From Faecalimicrobium dakarense (lineage in GTDB: Bacteria > Bacillota > Clostridia > Peptostreptococcales > Peptostreptococcaceae): DNA of 58,556 nt. Numbering within the stretch: position 1 is the stretch's first letter; the number at the start of each line of letters is the position of its first letter. Of this stretch, positions 27,685 to 35,466 are shown in pieces. Location of the stretch: assembly GCF_000499525.1 (NCBI RefSeq), contig NZ_HG529236.1, positions 1-58,556 on the forward strand, read 5' to 3'. The position numbers and the translations under genes are program-made. The notes beneath the pieces were generated by a model. It worked only from the letters and a program-made list of their open reading frames with translations, ran no database searches and had not been told where the DNA came from.

Positions 27685-28125
27685 ATGAACAATAGAGAGA
27701 TTTCTGTTCTAATTATGCAAAGTATAAATGACTTTACTAATTTGATCAAAGTTTTAAACCAAGAAAGACATAAGTTAGACGACATTTTAACAGATAAGCA
27801 GTTTGTTGCTTTAGGAAGTATGATGAACTATGATAAAATCGAGTTAAAAAATTTAAGTAGAGACCTTCACGTATCTACATCTAGTTTATGTATTTTAATG
27901 AATAAACTAGTAGATCAAGGGTATGTATATAGAGAAGAAGATACCAAAGATAGAAGAAATACTTTTTATGGACTTACAAAAGAAGGTCGTAATATGCTAG
28001 ATATAGAAATAGAAAAGTTTTTATCTATTATAGATAAAAGAATAGAAACATTAGACGAAGGTGAAAAAAGTAGATTATTCGATGCAGTAAGTGAAGCAAA
28101 TAGCATAATGAAAGATTTCATTTAG
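27685..28125 (+). CDS. MarR-family transcriptional regulator
   Basis: A 146-residue winged-helix regulator. The recognition region LKNLSRDLHVSTSSLCILMNKLVDQGYVYREEDTKDRRNTFYGLTKEGR is at about residues 53-100, including the DxR wing motif. The ATG at 27685 follows GGGGGG. MarR proteins usually repress a neighbour; the only candidates are the aminopeptidase downstream, across a terminator, or itself. The ligand is unknown. Confidence 0.85.
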   Translation: MNNREISVLIMQSINDFTNLIKVLNQERHKLDDILTDKQFVALGSMMNYDKIELKNLSRDLHVSTSSLCILMNKLVDQGYVYREEDTKDRRNTFYGLTKEGRNMLDIEIEKFLSIIDKRIETLDEGEKSRLFDAVSEANSIMKDFI

Positions 28126-28134
28126 ATAATTAAT

Positions 28135-28163
28135 AAAAGCTACCATTAACAGGTAGCTTTTTA
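28135..28163 (+). terminator. Terminator after marR-type gene
   Basis: The stem AAAAGCTACC / GGTAGCTTTTT has a 7-nt loop. Confidence 0.88.
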
Positions 28164-28200
28164 CATATAAATAAAAAGTATAAAAAATAGGAGGGTTATT

Positions 28201-29640
28201 ATGAATTTTAAAAATATTAACACAAGCTTAGAGAAATTAAATGAAAACATAATAGTAATAACTTCATTTTTAAATGAAAAAATTGAAACTAGATTTAATG
28301 AATTAAATTTAATAGTAAGTGACTTTAAAGGTAAATACAATAAAATAGAGACTGTTAAAGCTTTTGTAGAAGGTAAGATAATAAAAGTTTGTTTAGTTGG
28401 ACTTGGAGAAAAGGAAGAATTAAGTAATGAAAAAATTAGAGTTGTAGGTGGGAATCTAGCTAAAAAACTAAAATCTATGATAAAAGACGAAGCTGTTAAT
28501 GTAGATATATTAAGTAGTGACTTATGTGAAGAGGGAGCATATGCATTAGTAGAAGGTATAATCCTTGGAGATTATGAGTTTAAAAAATATAAAACTAATC
28601 ATAAAGCAAAAATAATAGATACTATAAATATTTATACAAAAGAAGATGTATCTAAATCTATAGAAAAAGGAAAATTACTAGCAGAAACAACGATAGTAGC
28701 TAGAGATTTAGTTAACGAACCTGCAAACGTAATATACCCAGAAACTTTAGCAAATGAAGTTATCAAATTAGGAAAAGAATATGGATTTGAAGTTGAAGTT
28801 TATGAAGAAGAAAAAATAAAATCATTAGGCATGGAAGCTTTCTTATCAGTAGCTAAAGGTTCAGAAAAGAAACCTAGATTCATAGTTATGAGATATATGC
28901 CTAATAAAGAAGATAAAGAAATACTAGGATTAGTAGGTAAGGGATTAACATTTGATACAGGTGGATACTCTATAAAACCAACAAGTTCTATGGTAAATAT
29001 GAAAACTGATATGGGTGGAGCTGCAAGTGTTATAGGTGCAATGTGTGCAATATCTAAGGATAAGTTAGATAAAAATGTTGTAGCAGTTGTAGCAGCTTGT
29101 GAGAATGCCATATCAGGTAAAGCTTATAAGCCAGGAGATATAATAAACTCTATGGGTAAAAAGACTATAGAAGTATTAAATACAGATGCAGAAGGAAGAC
29201 TTACATTAGCGGATGCAGTTTATTATATTGTAAATAATGAAAAAACTACAAGTATATTAGATATAGCTACTTTAACAGGAGCGGCTATAGTAGCATTAGG
29301 AACTGTAGCTAGTGGAGTTATAACGAATAATGATGATTTTTATAATGAATTAGAAAATGCAAGCAAATTATCAGGAGAAAAAATATGGAGACTTCCTGTA
29401 TTTGATGAGTATAAAAGCTTAATAAAGGGAAGTGAAGCAGATTTAAAAAATAGTGCTGGAAGAGAAGGCGGATGCATAACAGCAGGACTATTTGTAGGAG
29501 AGTTTGTAGGGAGTACTCCGTGGTTACATGTAGATATAGCAGGAACAAGTGAAAGTGCTAAGTCATCAGGATATAAATCTAAAGGAGCAACAGGAGAAGG
29601 AGTGAGAACTCTTTACTATCTAGCAAGCATAAAAAAATAG
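28201..29640 (+). CDS. pepA: Leucyl aminopeptidase (M17)
   Basis: A 479-residue M17 dizinc aminopeptidase that removes N-terminal residues from peptides. The catalytic C-terminal domain has GKGLTFDTGGYSIKP (metal Lys and Asp), KTDMGGAASV, and the signature NTDAEGRLTLADA. The N-terminal macro-like domain is divergent, as usual. AGGAGGG precedes the ATG. It probably serves peptide use in an amino-acid-fermenting anaerobe. Confidence 0.92.
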   Translation: MNFKNINTSLEKLNENIIVITSFLNEKIETRFNELNLIVSDFKGKYNKIETVKAFVEGKIIKVCLVGLGEKEELSNEKIRVVGGNLAKKLKSMIKDEAVNVDILSSDLCEEGAYALVEGIILGDYEFKKYKTNHKAKIIDTINIYTKEDVSKSIEKGKLLAETTIVARDLVNEPANVIYPETLANEVIKLGKEYGFEVEVYEEEKIKSLGMEAFLSVAKGSEKKPRFIVMRYMPNKEDKEILGLVGKGLTFDTGGYSIKPTSSMVNMKTDMGGAASVIGAMCAISKDKLDKNVVAVVAACENAISGKAYKPGDIINSMGKKTIEVLNTDAEGRLTLADAVYYIVNNEKTTSILDIATLTGAAIVALGTVASGVITNNDDFYNELENASKLSGEKIWRLPVFDEYKSLIKGSEADLKNSAGREGGCITAGLFVGEFVGSTPWLHVDIAGTSESAKSSGYKSKGATGEGVRTLYYLASIKK

Positions 29641-29728
29641 ATTTAGAATCATTCCAATATATGTTATAATTTAATTAGCCTAAGATTTTTATTTTCTTCT
29701 TACATGCAAAATCGAAAATAAAAACAAT

Positions 29729-29757
29729 CAGCTCGCCATCATCAGCGAGCTTTTTTA
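29729..29757 (+). terminator. Terminator after pepA
   Basis: The stem AGCTCGC / GCGAGCT has an 8-nt loop, then TTTTTT. It touches the end of the convergent gene. Confidence 0.85.
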
Positions 29758-30423
29758 TTTCCTTCTTTTCAATTTATATATTTTATCATTATTATCAAAT
29801 ATAAGTGATGGTATATAAACAATAGTTGTAACCAGCATAAATATTAAAATACTTAATATATTAAAGTTTGAAAAACTATAAGAATAATGAGATGCAGTAA
29901 TAGTATTTAAAATAAATATAAATGAAAAATAGGCTACACACATCATTAAATTTTCTTTTATAGCAGTATTACTTACCTTAAACTTTCTAACTTCCATCAA
30001 ATAAACATTAGCATAAATAAGTATGAACTTAGCGAATATATCTAAATAATATAAAATATTAGGGAATCTATACCCTAAATCAGGGAAAAATATCAACTCT
30101 CCAACCGCACAAACTATACTCCAAGAGAAAAATATATTGAACAATTGATACTGCTTAAAAAATAAAATAGCTATACAAATATATGCACAAAATCTACTAA
30201 GTCCAATAGGTAAAGAAGTAAAAACATCATAACTCCCCATAGAAACAATAGAGACCTGTTCAAATACTATTTCTAAAATTATTAAACCGCAAATTATTTT
30301 TTCAACAATATAACTATAAGGTAATAAATTTCTAGTAAGTCTCGGGCAAAAATATAAAAATATAGCAAAAATTAAAAGTACAATTAAATGTTCCTTTGAA
30401 AAAAAGAAGGTATTCTCAACCAT
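29755..30423 (-). CDS. YwaF-like (TIGR02206) integral membrane protein
   Basis: A 222-residue protein with about six to seven membrane segments. The central region SLPIGLSRFCAYICIAILFFK...FSWSIVCAVGELIFFPDLGYRFPN follows the TIGR02206/YwaF pattern (LPLHLC..., PDLGYGFP), though the usual His is replaced here by Gly-Leu-Ser. The start at 30423 follows TAGGAGCG; a longer frame would add a cytoplasmic leader with no ribosome site. The function is unknown. It is divergent from the redox cluster. Confidence 0.65.
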   Translation of the reverse strand: MVENTFFFSKEHLIVLLIFAIFLYFCPRLTRNLLPYSYIVEKIICGLIILEIVFEQVSIVSMGSYDVFTSLPIGLSRFCAYICIAILFFKQYQLFNIFFSWSIVCAVGELIFFPDLGYRFPNILYYLDIFAKFILIYANVYLMEVRKFKVSNTAIKENLMMCVAYFSFIFILNTITASHYSYSFSNFNILSILIFMLVTTIVYIPSLIFDNNDKIYKLKRRK

Positions 30424-30637
30424 ATAATTCGCTCCTATTAACAAGTATTTATATAGATTATATTCACAACAACCCAAATAGGTATATAAATTCTTTATAT
30501 ATTAAAGTATATTTTTTATAAAAATAAAATAGAAGTAGTAAATAAAATTACTAGTGTAACAAATTATCCTTAAAATAATAAATTAATAGTATACAGTTTA
30601 AGACAATTATAAATTTCATTTTAAGGAAGTGGATAAG

Positions 30638-31591
30638 TTGAAAAAAGCCAATAATCAAATATGCGCTGATGCAGGTGGGAAATACTGTCCATGTCATCTT
30701 GCCTATTCAGGGGATTGTATAAAATGTAGTTTGATACAAGGGTGCAGAACTTGCGACTGTAAGTGGCAAGGGGTATGTATCTATAATCAATTACAACACA
30801 GCAAAAACGTATCTGTCAATGAGAGAAAAGAAGTACTATGTCAAATCATTGAAACTAAAGAGGTAGAAAACAATACTTTTTGGATTAAAATACAAGTGCC
30901 AAAATATTTAACAAATGATTTATGTAGTCCAGGTGCATATGTATTGCTAAAAAGTAAGGACAAGGATAACCAAATATTTAATACACCTATCTCAGTTATG
31001 GATGTAGATTTAGAAAAGGGTATATTAGAAGTTGTTATTAAACCAGTAGGAATAAAAACAAAATCTATTATAAGCTTTGATGAAGTATGGGTAAAAGCAC
31101 CATATTTCAATGGTATTTTTGGGATAAAAGAGATAAAAACTAATTCACATGCAAACTGTGTAGTAGTTTTAAATGGGCTATCACAAGTTAACTCTATTAA
31201 CGTAATAAAAAGATTATTAAGAAATCACAATAGAGTAGAAGTATTTATTAACAACAAAGCTAGCGTATTAGATGTAGTTATAGACAAAATAATAAACCTA
31301 GGAGTAAATATACAAAGCATAGACTTATATGAAGACAAAGACTTTTTAATCGATTATATAAGAAGAAATAATGTGGAATTTGTTTATAGTGGAGGATCAG
31401 CTAGATTTAGTAAATCTATCATGGAGCTTGTAGATAGCGTTGATGAAAATATTAAATTAGCTATCTCAAATAACAATCTAATATGTTGTGGAGAAGGTAT
31501 TTGTGGTGCATGTGCTATAAATATAAATGGCCAAAAAGTAAAAACATGCAAAGCACAAGTTGATAGTAGAGAATATTTAAAAACTATCTAA
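30638..31591 (+). CDS. PyrK-like FAD/[2Fe-2S] electron-transfer protein with Cys-rich N-terminus (TTG start)
   Basis: A 317-residue ferredoxin-reductase-fold protein. The C-terminal cluster motif CCGEGICGAC plus a Cys 12 residues later (C283/284, 289, 292, 304) matches the [2Fe-2S] site of PyrK and sulfide-dehydrogenase-like subunits. The middle is the FAD/NAD-binding module, although typical flavin motifs are weak. The N-terminus has nine cysteines in the first 47 residues, which could hold additional clusters. TTG at 30638 is 8 nt after AAGGAAG; a GTG at 30629 overlaps that site. The FAD oxidoreductase gene follows at 19 nt and is the obvious partner. Confidence 0.78.
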   Translation: MKKANNQICADAGGKYCPCHLAYSGDCIKCSLIQGCRTCDCKWQGVCIYNQLQHSKNVSVNERKEVLCQIIETKEVENNTFWIKIQVPKYLTNDLCSPGAYVLLKSKDKDNQIFNTPISVMDVDLEKGILEVVIKPVGIKTKSIISFDEVWVKAPYFNGIFGIKEIKTNSHANCVVVLNGLSQVNSINVIKRLLRNHNRVEVFINNKASVLDVVIDKIINLGVNIQSIDLYEDKDFLIDYIRRNNVEFVYSGGSARFSKSIMELVDSVDENIKLAISNNNLICCGEGICGACAININGQKVKTCKAQVDSREYLKTI

Positions 31592-31610
31592 TTTTTTAGG
31601 GGGGAATAAG

Positions 31611-32894
31611 ATGGCAAAAGTAGTTGTTATAGGAGGCGGATGGGCAGGATGTGCAGCTGCCATATCTGCTAAAAAAGCAGGAGCTGATGTTACAATACTG
31701 GAAAGAACAGACTTATTATTAGGTCTTGGTAATGTTGGTGGAATAATGAGAAATAATGGAAGATTCACAGCAGCAGAAGAAGCTATAGCACTAGGTGCTA
31801 GTGAGTTATTTGAGCTTACAGATAAGTATGCAACGCATACTAATATAGATTTCCCAGGTCATAAACATGCAACTATATATAATGTAACTCAAATAGAAAA
31901 ACCAGTAAGACAAAGAATACTAGATATGGGTATAGAAGTTAAGTTTTTCGCAAGAGTTGTAGATGCTAAAGTTGAAGATAAAAAGTTAACAACTGTTATT
32001 TTAGAAAATGGAGAAAAAATTGAGGCTGATGCTTTTGTTGAAACAACAGGATCTACTGGTCCTATGGGTAACTGTGAAAAGTATGGTAATGGATGTGCAA
32101 TGTGTGTATTAAGATGTCCTGCCTTTGGTGGAAGAGTTAGTATAACTGAGAAATGTGGAATAGAGGATACTATAGGTAGAAGAAACAATGGAGATAACGG
32201 CGCATTTAGTGGTTCTATGAAATTACTAAAAGAATCTTTAAGTGAAGAAATTCAAAATGAATTAAATGAAAAAGGTTGTTCAGTAATTCCACTTCCGCCA
32301 GAGTTAAAAAACGAAGAGAAACTAGATATAAAAGTATGTCAACAATATGCATTACCTGCTTTTGCTGACAATATAGTTTTAATTGATACAGGTCATGCAA
32401 AACTTATGAGTCCATTTTTTAATTTAGAAAAATTAAGAATGGTACCTGGTTTTGAAAGAGCTATAATAGTTGATCCTTATGCAGGTGGTAAGGGTAACTC
32501 TATAAGATACTTGTCAGTAGCTCCAAGGGATAATTATATGAGAGTCAAGGGACTTAGTAATTTATTTGTTGGAGGAGAAAAGTCAGGATTTTATGTAGGT
32601 CATACTGAAGCTATATGTACAGGAAGCTTAGCTGGACATAATGCAGCTAGAAGTTGTGTTGGTATGTATTTGCTACAACTCCCTACTAATACATTGATAG
32701 GTGACTTTATTGCTTATTCTAATAATGAGATGCAAAAGGATGAAGGAGATAAGTTAAGATTTACTTTTGCAGGAAGTATTTATTTTAATAGAATGAAAGA
32801 AATTGGTTTTTATACTACTGACCCTAAGATTGTGGCTGATAGAGTTAAGAAGGCTAGTTTAGAAGGAATTTATAATAAGAAGGTTGTTAAATAA
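31611..32894 (+). CDS. FAD-dependent oxidoreductase with four-cysteine motif
   Basis: A 427-residue flavoprotein. The Rossmann motif VVVIGGGWAGCAAAISAKKAGADVTILER at the N-terminus binds FAD, and the GidA/TrmFO-like layout (NVGGIMRNNGRFT, GLSNLFVGGEKSGFYVGHTEAI) suggests relation to that class. The segment NCEKYGNGCAMCVLRCPAFGG near residues 152-172 has four cysteines spaced like an iron-sulphur or redox-active site. It likely works with the PyrK-like protein upstream. The substrate is unknown. Confidence 0.75.
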   Translation: MAKVVVIGGGWAGCAAAISAKKAGADVTILERTDLLLGLGNVGGIMRNNGRFTAAEEAIALGASELFELTDKYATHTNIDFPGHKHATIYNVTQIEKPVRQRILDMGIEVKFFARVVDAKVEDKKLTTVILENGEKIEADAFVETTGSTGPMGNCEKYGNGCAMCVLRCPAFGGRVSITEKCGIEDTIGRRNNGDNGAFSGSMKLLKESLSEEIQNELNEKGCSVIPLPPELKNEEKLDIKVCQQYALPAFADNIVLIDTGHAKLMSPFFNLEKLRMVPGFERAIIVDPYAGGKGNSIRYLSVAPRDNYMRVKGLSNLFVGGEKSGFYVGHTEAICTGSLAGHNAARSCVGMYLLQLPTNTLIGDFIAYSNNEMQKDEGDKLRFTFAGSIYFNRMKEIGFYTTDPKIVADRVKKASLEGIYNKKVVK

Positions 32895-32900
32895 ATTTTT

Positions 32901-32930
32901 AAGAGGACACATATTGTGTCCTCTTTTTTA
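32901..32930 (+). terminator. Terminator between the FAD oxidoreductase and the rhodanese
   Basis: The stem AAGAGGACAC / GTGTCCTCTT has a 5-nt loop and Ts on the plus strand. It sits between convergent genes. Confidence 0.88.
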
Positions 32931-33269
32931 TTATTTTAATTTATTATTGTAACTTCCCATTCCACCACTTAGGTTATAGACTTTATTAAATCCATTTTTA
33001 GATAATACCCTTGATGCATTAGAACTTCTCATTCCAGAAGCACAATAAATAACTACTGCTTCATCTTTATATGAAGATATAGTATTTATCTTACAAAGCA
33101 AGTCATTTACAGGTATATTCTTAGCTTTTGGTATATGTCCAGATTTAAATTCCACTGGAGTTCTGACATCTAAAATTAGAACTCTCCTATTATCTTTTAA
33201 TATGCTATCAAGTTTACCTCCGTCAATATTTTCATATTTTTTATTAAATAAATTTGTAAAAAAACTCAT
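32931..33269 (-). CDS. Single-domain rhodanese (sulfurtransferase)
   Basis: A 112-residue rhodanese domain. The active-site cysteine is C76 in YCASGMRS, with the CH2A motif DVRTPVEFKSGHIPKAKNIP at residues 34-53. It carries sulphane sulphur as a persulfide on Cys. Only one domain is present, with no transmembrane or extra modules. AGGAGG precedes its ATG on the minus strand. It is flanked by flavoproteins and thioredoxin, pointing to sulphur/thiol chemistry. Confidence 0.9.
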   Translation of the reverse strand: MSFFTNLFNKKYENIDGGKLDSILKDNRRVLILDVRTPVEFKSGHIPKAKNIPVNDLLCKINTISSYKDEAVVIYCASGMRSSNASRVLSKNGFNKVYNLSGGMGSYNNKLK

Positions 33270-33533
33270 AATATAAATCCTCCTGATTATTTTATAGTAT
33301 TAATAAATAATTATTTTTCATATTAAATTATCTTAATAATTTTAATTTGTATTTTTATTTATATATTACGTAATTAATAATCCTTTCTTAAGATTTAAAA
33401 TTTACAAACATTATTTTAATTGAAATAAATAAAAGAGTATGTGATAAAGTCACAGAATATAATTTTAAAAAATTGTAATATACTAATATCGGATGGAGAT
33501 AATTCATCAAATGAAGTTAATGGAGGAAGTGCA

Positions 33534-33848
33534 ATGGTAAAAATACTAAATACTAACGATTTTAATAAGGAAATAGAAAATAAAGAAGTTTCAATAGTTG
33601 ACTTTTTTGCGACTTGGTGTGGACCATGTAAGATGTTAGCACCTGTATTTGAAGATTTAAGTAATGAAATGGATGGATCGGTAGGATTTTATAAAGTAGA
33701 TATAGACCAAAGTTTAGAACTAGCACAAAGATATGGAATAAATACAGTACCTACTATGCTTATATCAAAAAATGAAGAAGTAGTAGATCAAATAATAGGA
33801 TTTGTACCAAAAGAAAATATAAAAGCTAAAATAAATCAACAATTATAA
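33534..33848 (+). CDS. trxA: Thioredoxin
   Basis: A 104-residue thioredoxin with the active site WCGPC (C29, C32), VDFFATWCGPCKMLAPVFEDL, and the cis-Pro motif GINTVPTM near residue 72. It reduces disulfides using thioredoxin reductase, which is not in the window. ATG 33534 follows GGAGGAAG; in-frame codons upstream to 33441 do not form a plausible extension. It is likely co-transcribed with the next gene, 28 nt on. Confidence 0.93.
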   Translation: MVKILNTNDFNKEIENKEVSIVDFFATWCGPCKMLAPVFEDLSNEMDGSVGFYKVDIDQSLELAQRYGINTVPTMLISKNEEVVDQIIGFVPKENIKAKINQQL

Positions 33849-33876
33849 TAAAATCGAAATTTAAAGGAGAAATAAG

Positions 33877-34245
33877 ATGACAAGACCATCAGTATATCAT
33901 AGCCAAGGATACACATGTGCAGAATCGCTAATAAAATCTTACAATGAAGAACATAATACAGATATACCAATGTCAATAGGAAGCGGTATGGGAGTTGGTA
34001 TGACTGTTGGAAGTATATGCGGGGCTGTAAATGCAGCAGTAGTTATAATAGGATACTTAAAGGGTAGAGATAATCATTTAGATCAAAATGAAGCAAGACA
34101 ATATTCTAGATCGCTAATGAAAAGTGTTAGAGATAGATACAATACAGAGATATGCGCTAATTTAAAGAAGAATAAAGTTGGTTGTGATGAAATAATAAAC
34201 TTCACATATGATTCTTTAAATGAAATATTAGAAATCCAAAACTAA
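33877..34245 (+). CDS. C_GCAxxG_C_C-family redox protein
   Basis: A 122-residue protein of the C_GCAxxG_C_C family. It has C14 in HSQGYTCAES, a GSGMGVGMTVGSICGAVNAA segment with C49, and later C99 and C108. The conserved cysteines suggest metal or cluster binding. Members are found beside redox and oxidoreductase genes and have no settled function. AAAGGAG precedes the ATG. It is downstream of trxA. Confidence 0.8.
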   Translation: MTRPSVYHSQGYTCAESLIKSYNEEHNTDIPMSIGSGMGVGMTVGSICGAVNAAVVIIGYLKGRDNHLDQNEARQYSRSLMKSVRDRYNTEICANLKKNKVGCDEIINFTYDSLNEILEIQN

Positions 34246-34365
34246 TATATAAGTTATATTTAATAGTAAAAATTTAAAATAAATTTATATTCAGTTTAAA
34301 TAAAGTATAGATTTATACTGTAATTATTTTTAGATAATTAGAATATAATTAAAATGAAGGTAAGT

Positions 34366-34425
34366 TAAAGATTCTATATAGTAGATACATAAAAAATGTA
34401 TATCTATTATAGAATCTTTTTTATT
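34366..34425 (+). terminator. Long hairpin terminator downstream of the redox cluster
   Basis: AAAGATTCTATA...AGATACAT pairs with ATGTATATCT...TAGAATCTTT over about 24 positions with single mismatches, followed by Ts. It lies 120 nt after the preceding stop. Elsewhere in 34246-34665 I see only the palindrome at 34551. Confidence 0.8.
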
Positions 34426-34550
34426 ATAATTGAAAAATTAATTTATGATATATCTTATTATTTTTATGTTCATATATAAAATTAATAAGATAATTTTTTA
34501 TGACTATTTATATATAATTAATAAATATAATCTTTGTATTGTGGAATAAA

Positions 34551-34570
34551 ACGGTAAAATACCGTATACT
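34551..34570 (+). promoter_or_regulatory. Operator-like palindrome over a -10 box
   Basis: ACGGTA-AAA-TACCGT (34551-34565) is a perfect inverted repeat. It abuts TATACT (34565-34570), a likely -10 box, some 95 nt upstream of the NatA-type gene. It resembles a repressor operator. The -35 is not clear. Confidence 0.5.
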
Positions 34571-34665
34571 CATTATAGATTACAAATAAAAGGTAATTTA
34601 TTAGACATTCAAAATAGCTTATAAGATATAAATTACATATAAAATTTTAAAGGAAGGGATAAATA

Positions 34666-35466
34666 ATGATTGAAGTAGAAAACTTATGCAAATCATTTAC
34701 ACGAGTTGTAAAAGATGAAAGTAATAAGAAAAAGACAAAATTAAAAAAATAAAACTAAAAAGAAGAGTTTCTAGCAGTAAATGATGTTAGCTTTACTGTA
34801 AATAAAGGTGAGATTGTAGGAATACTAGGACCAAATGGAGCGGGAAAAACTACATTACTTAGAATGCTTGGAGGTATTTTAACACCAACTTCAGGTAATA
34901 TAAAGATAGCAGAATTAGACTACTCTATAGATAAAAATGCTGCAAAAAAAGAAATAGGATATTTATCAGGTAACACAAAATTATACAATCGCCTTTCACC
35001 GAGAGAACTTTTAAGAACATTTGCCAGTCTTTATGAAATGCCAAAAGATGAAATAGAAAAATCAATTGAAGAAATCTCGAAAGTAATGAATATGGAAAGT
35101 TTTATAGATAATCGTATTGAAAATTTATCAACAGGCCAAACGCAAAGAGCATCAATAGCTCGTTGCTTAGTTCATTCACCTAAGCTTTATATATTTGATG
35201 AGCCAACATTAGGGTTAGATGTAATTAGTAGTAAGTCGATAATAGACTTTATGAAATCTGAGAAAGAAAGAGGAAAAACAGTTTTATATTCGACTCACTA
35301 TATGGAAGAAGCAGAAACTTTATGCGATAAAATAATAATGATTCATCAAGGTGAGATTATAGCATCAGGTACATCAAGTAAGTTAAAAGAAGAATCAAAT
35401 ACAAGTAACTTAAGAGATTTATTTATAAAACTAGCATCAGAAAGAGGTGATCTAGTTGAGGAGTAA
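34666..35466 (+). pseudogene. natA: NatA-type ABC ATPase gene interrupted by two in-frame stops
   Basis: The frame begins MIEVENLCKSFTRVVKDESN at ATG 34666 after AAGGAAGG and then meets TAA at 34750 and again at 34756, inside an A-rich Lys stretch. After that it reads on uninterrupted in the same frame: EFLAVNDVSF, Walker A GPNGAGKT, signature LSTGQTQR, Walker B LYIFDEPTLGLD and the H-loop. Any internal ATG lies past the Walker A, so no working ATPase is expected without read-through or a correction. The 28-codon opening lies in the species-variable linker of this family. The permease downstream is intact. Confidence 0.75.

Noticed and set aside
30629-30637. GTG start for the PyrK-like gene
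   Set aside because: The GTG overlaps the AAGGAAG site; TTG 30638 has good spacing.
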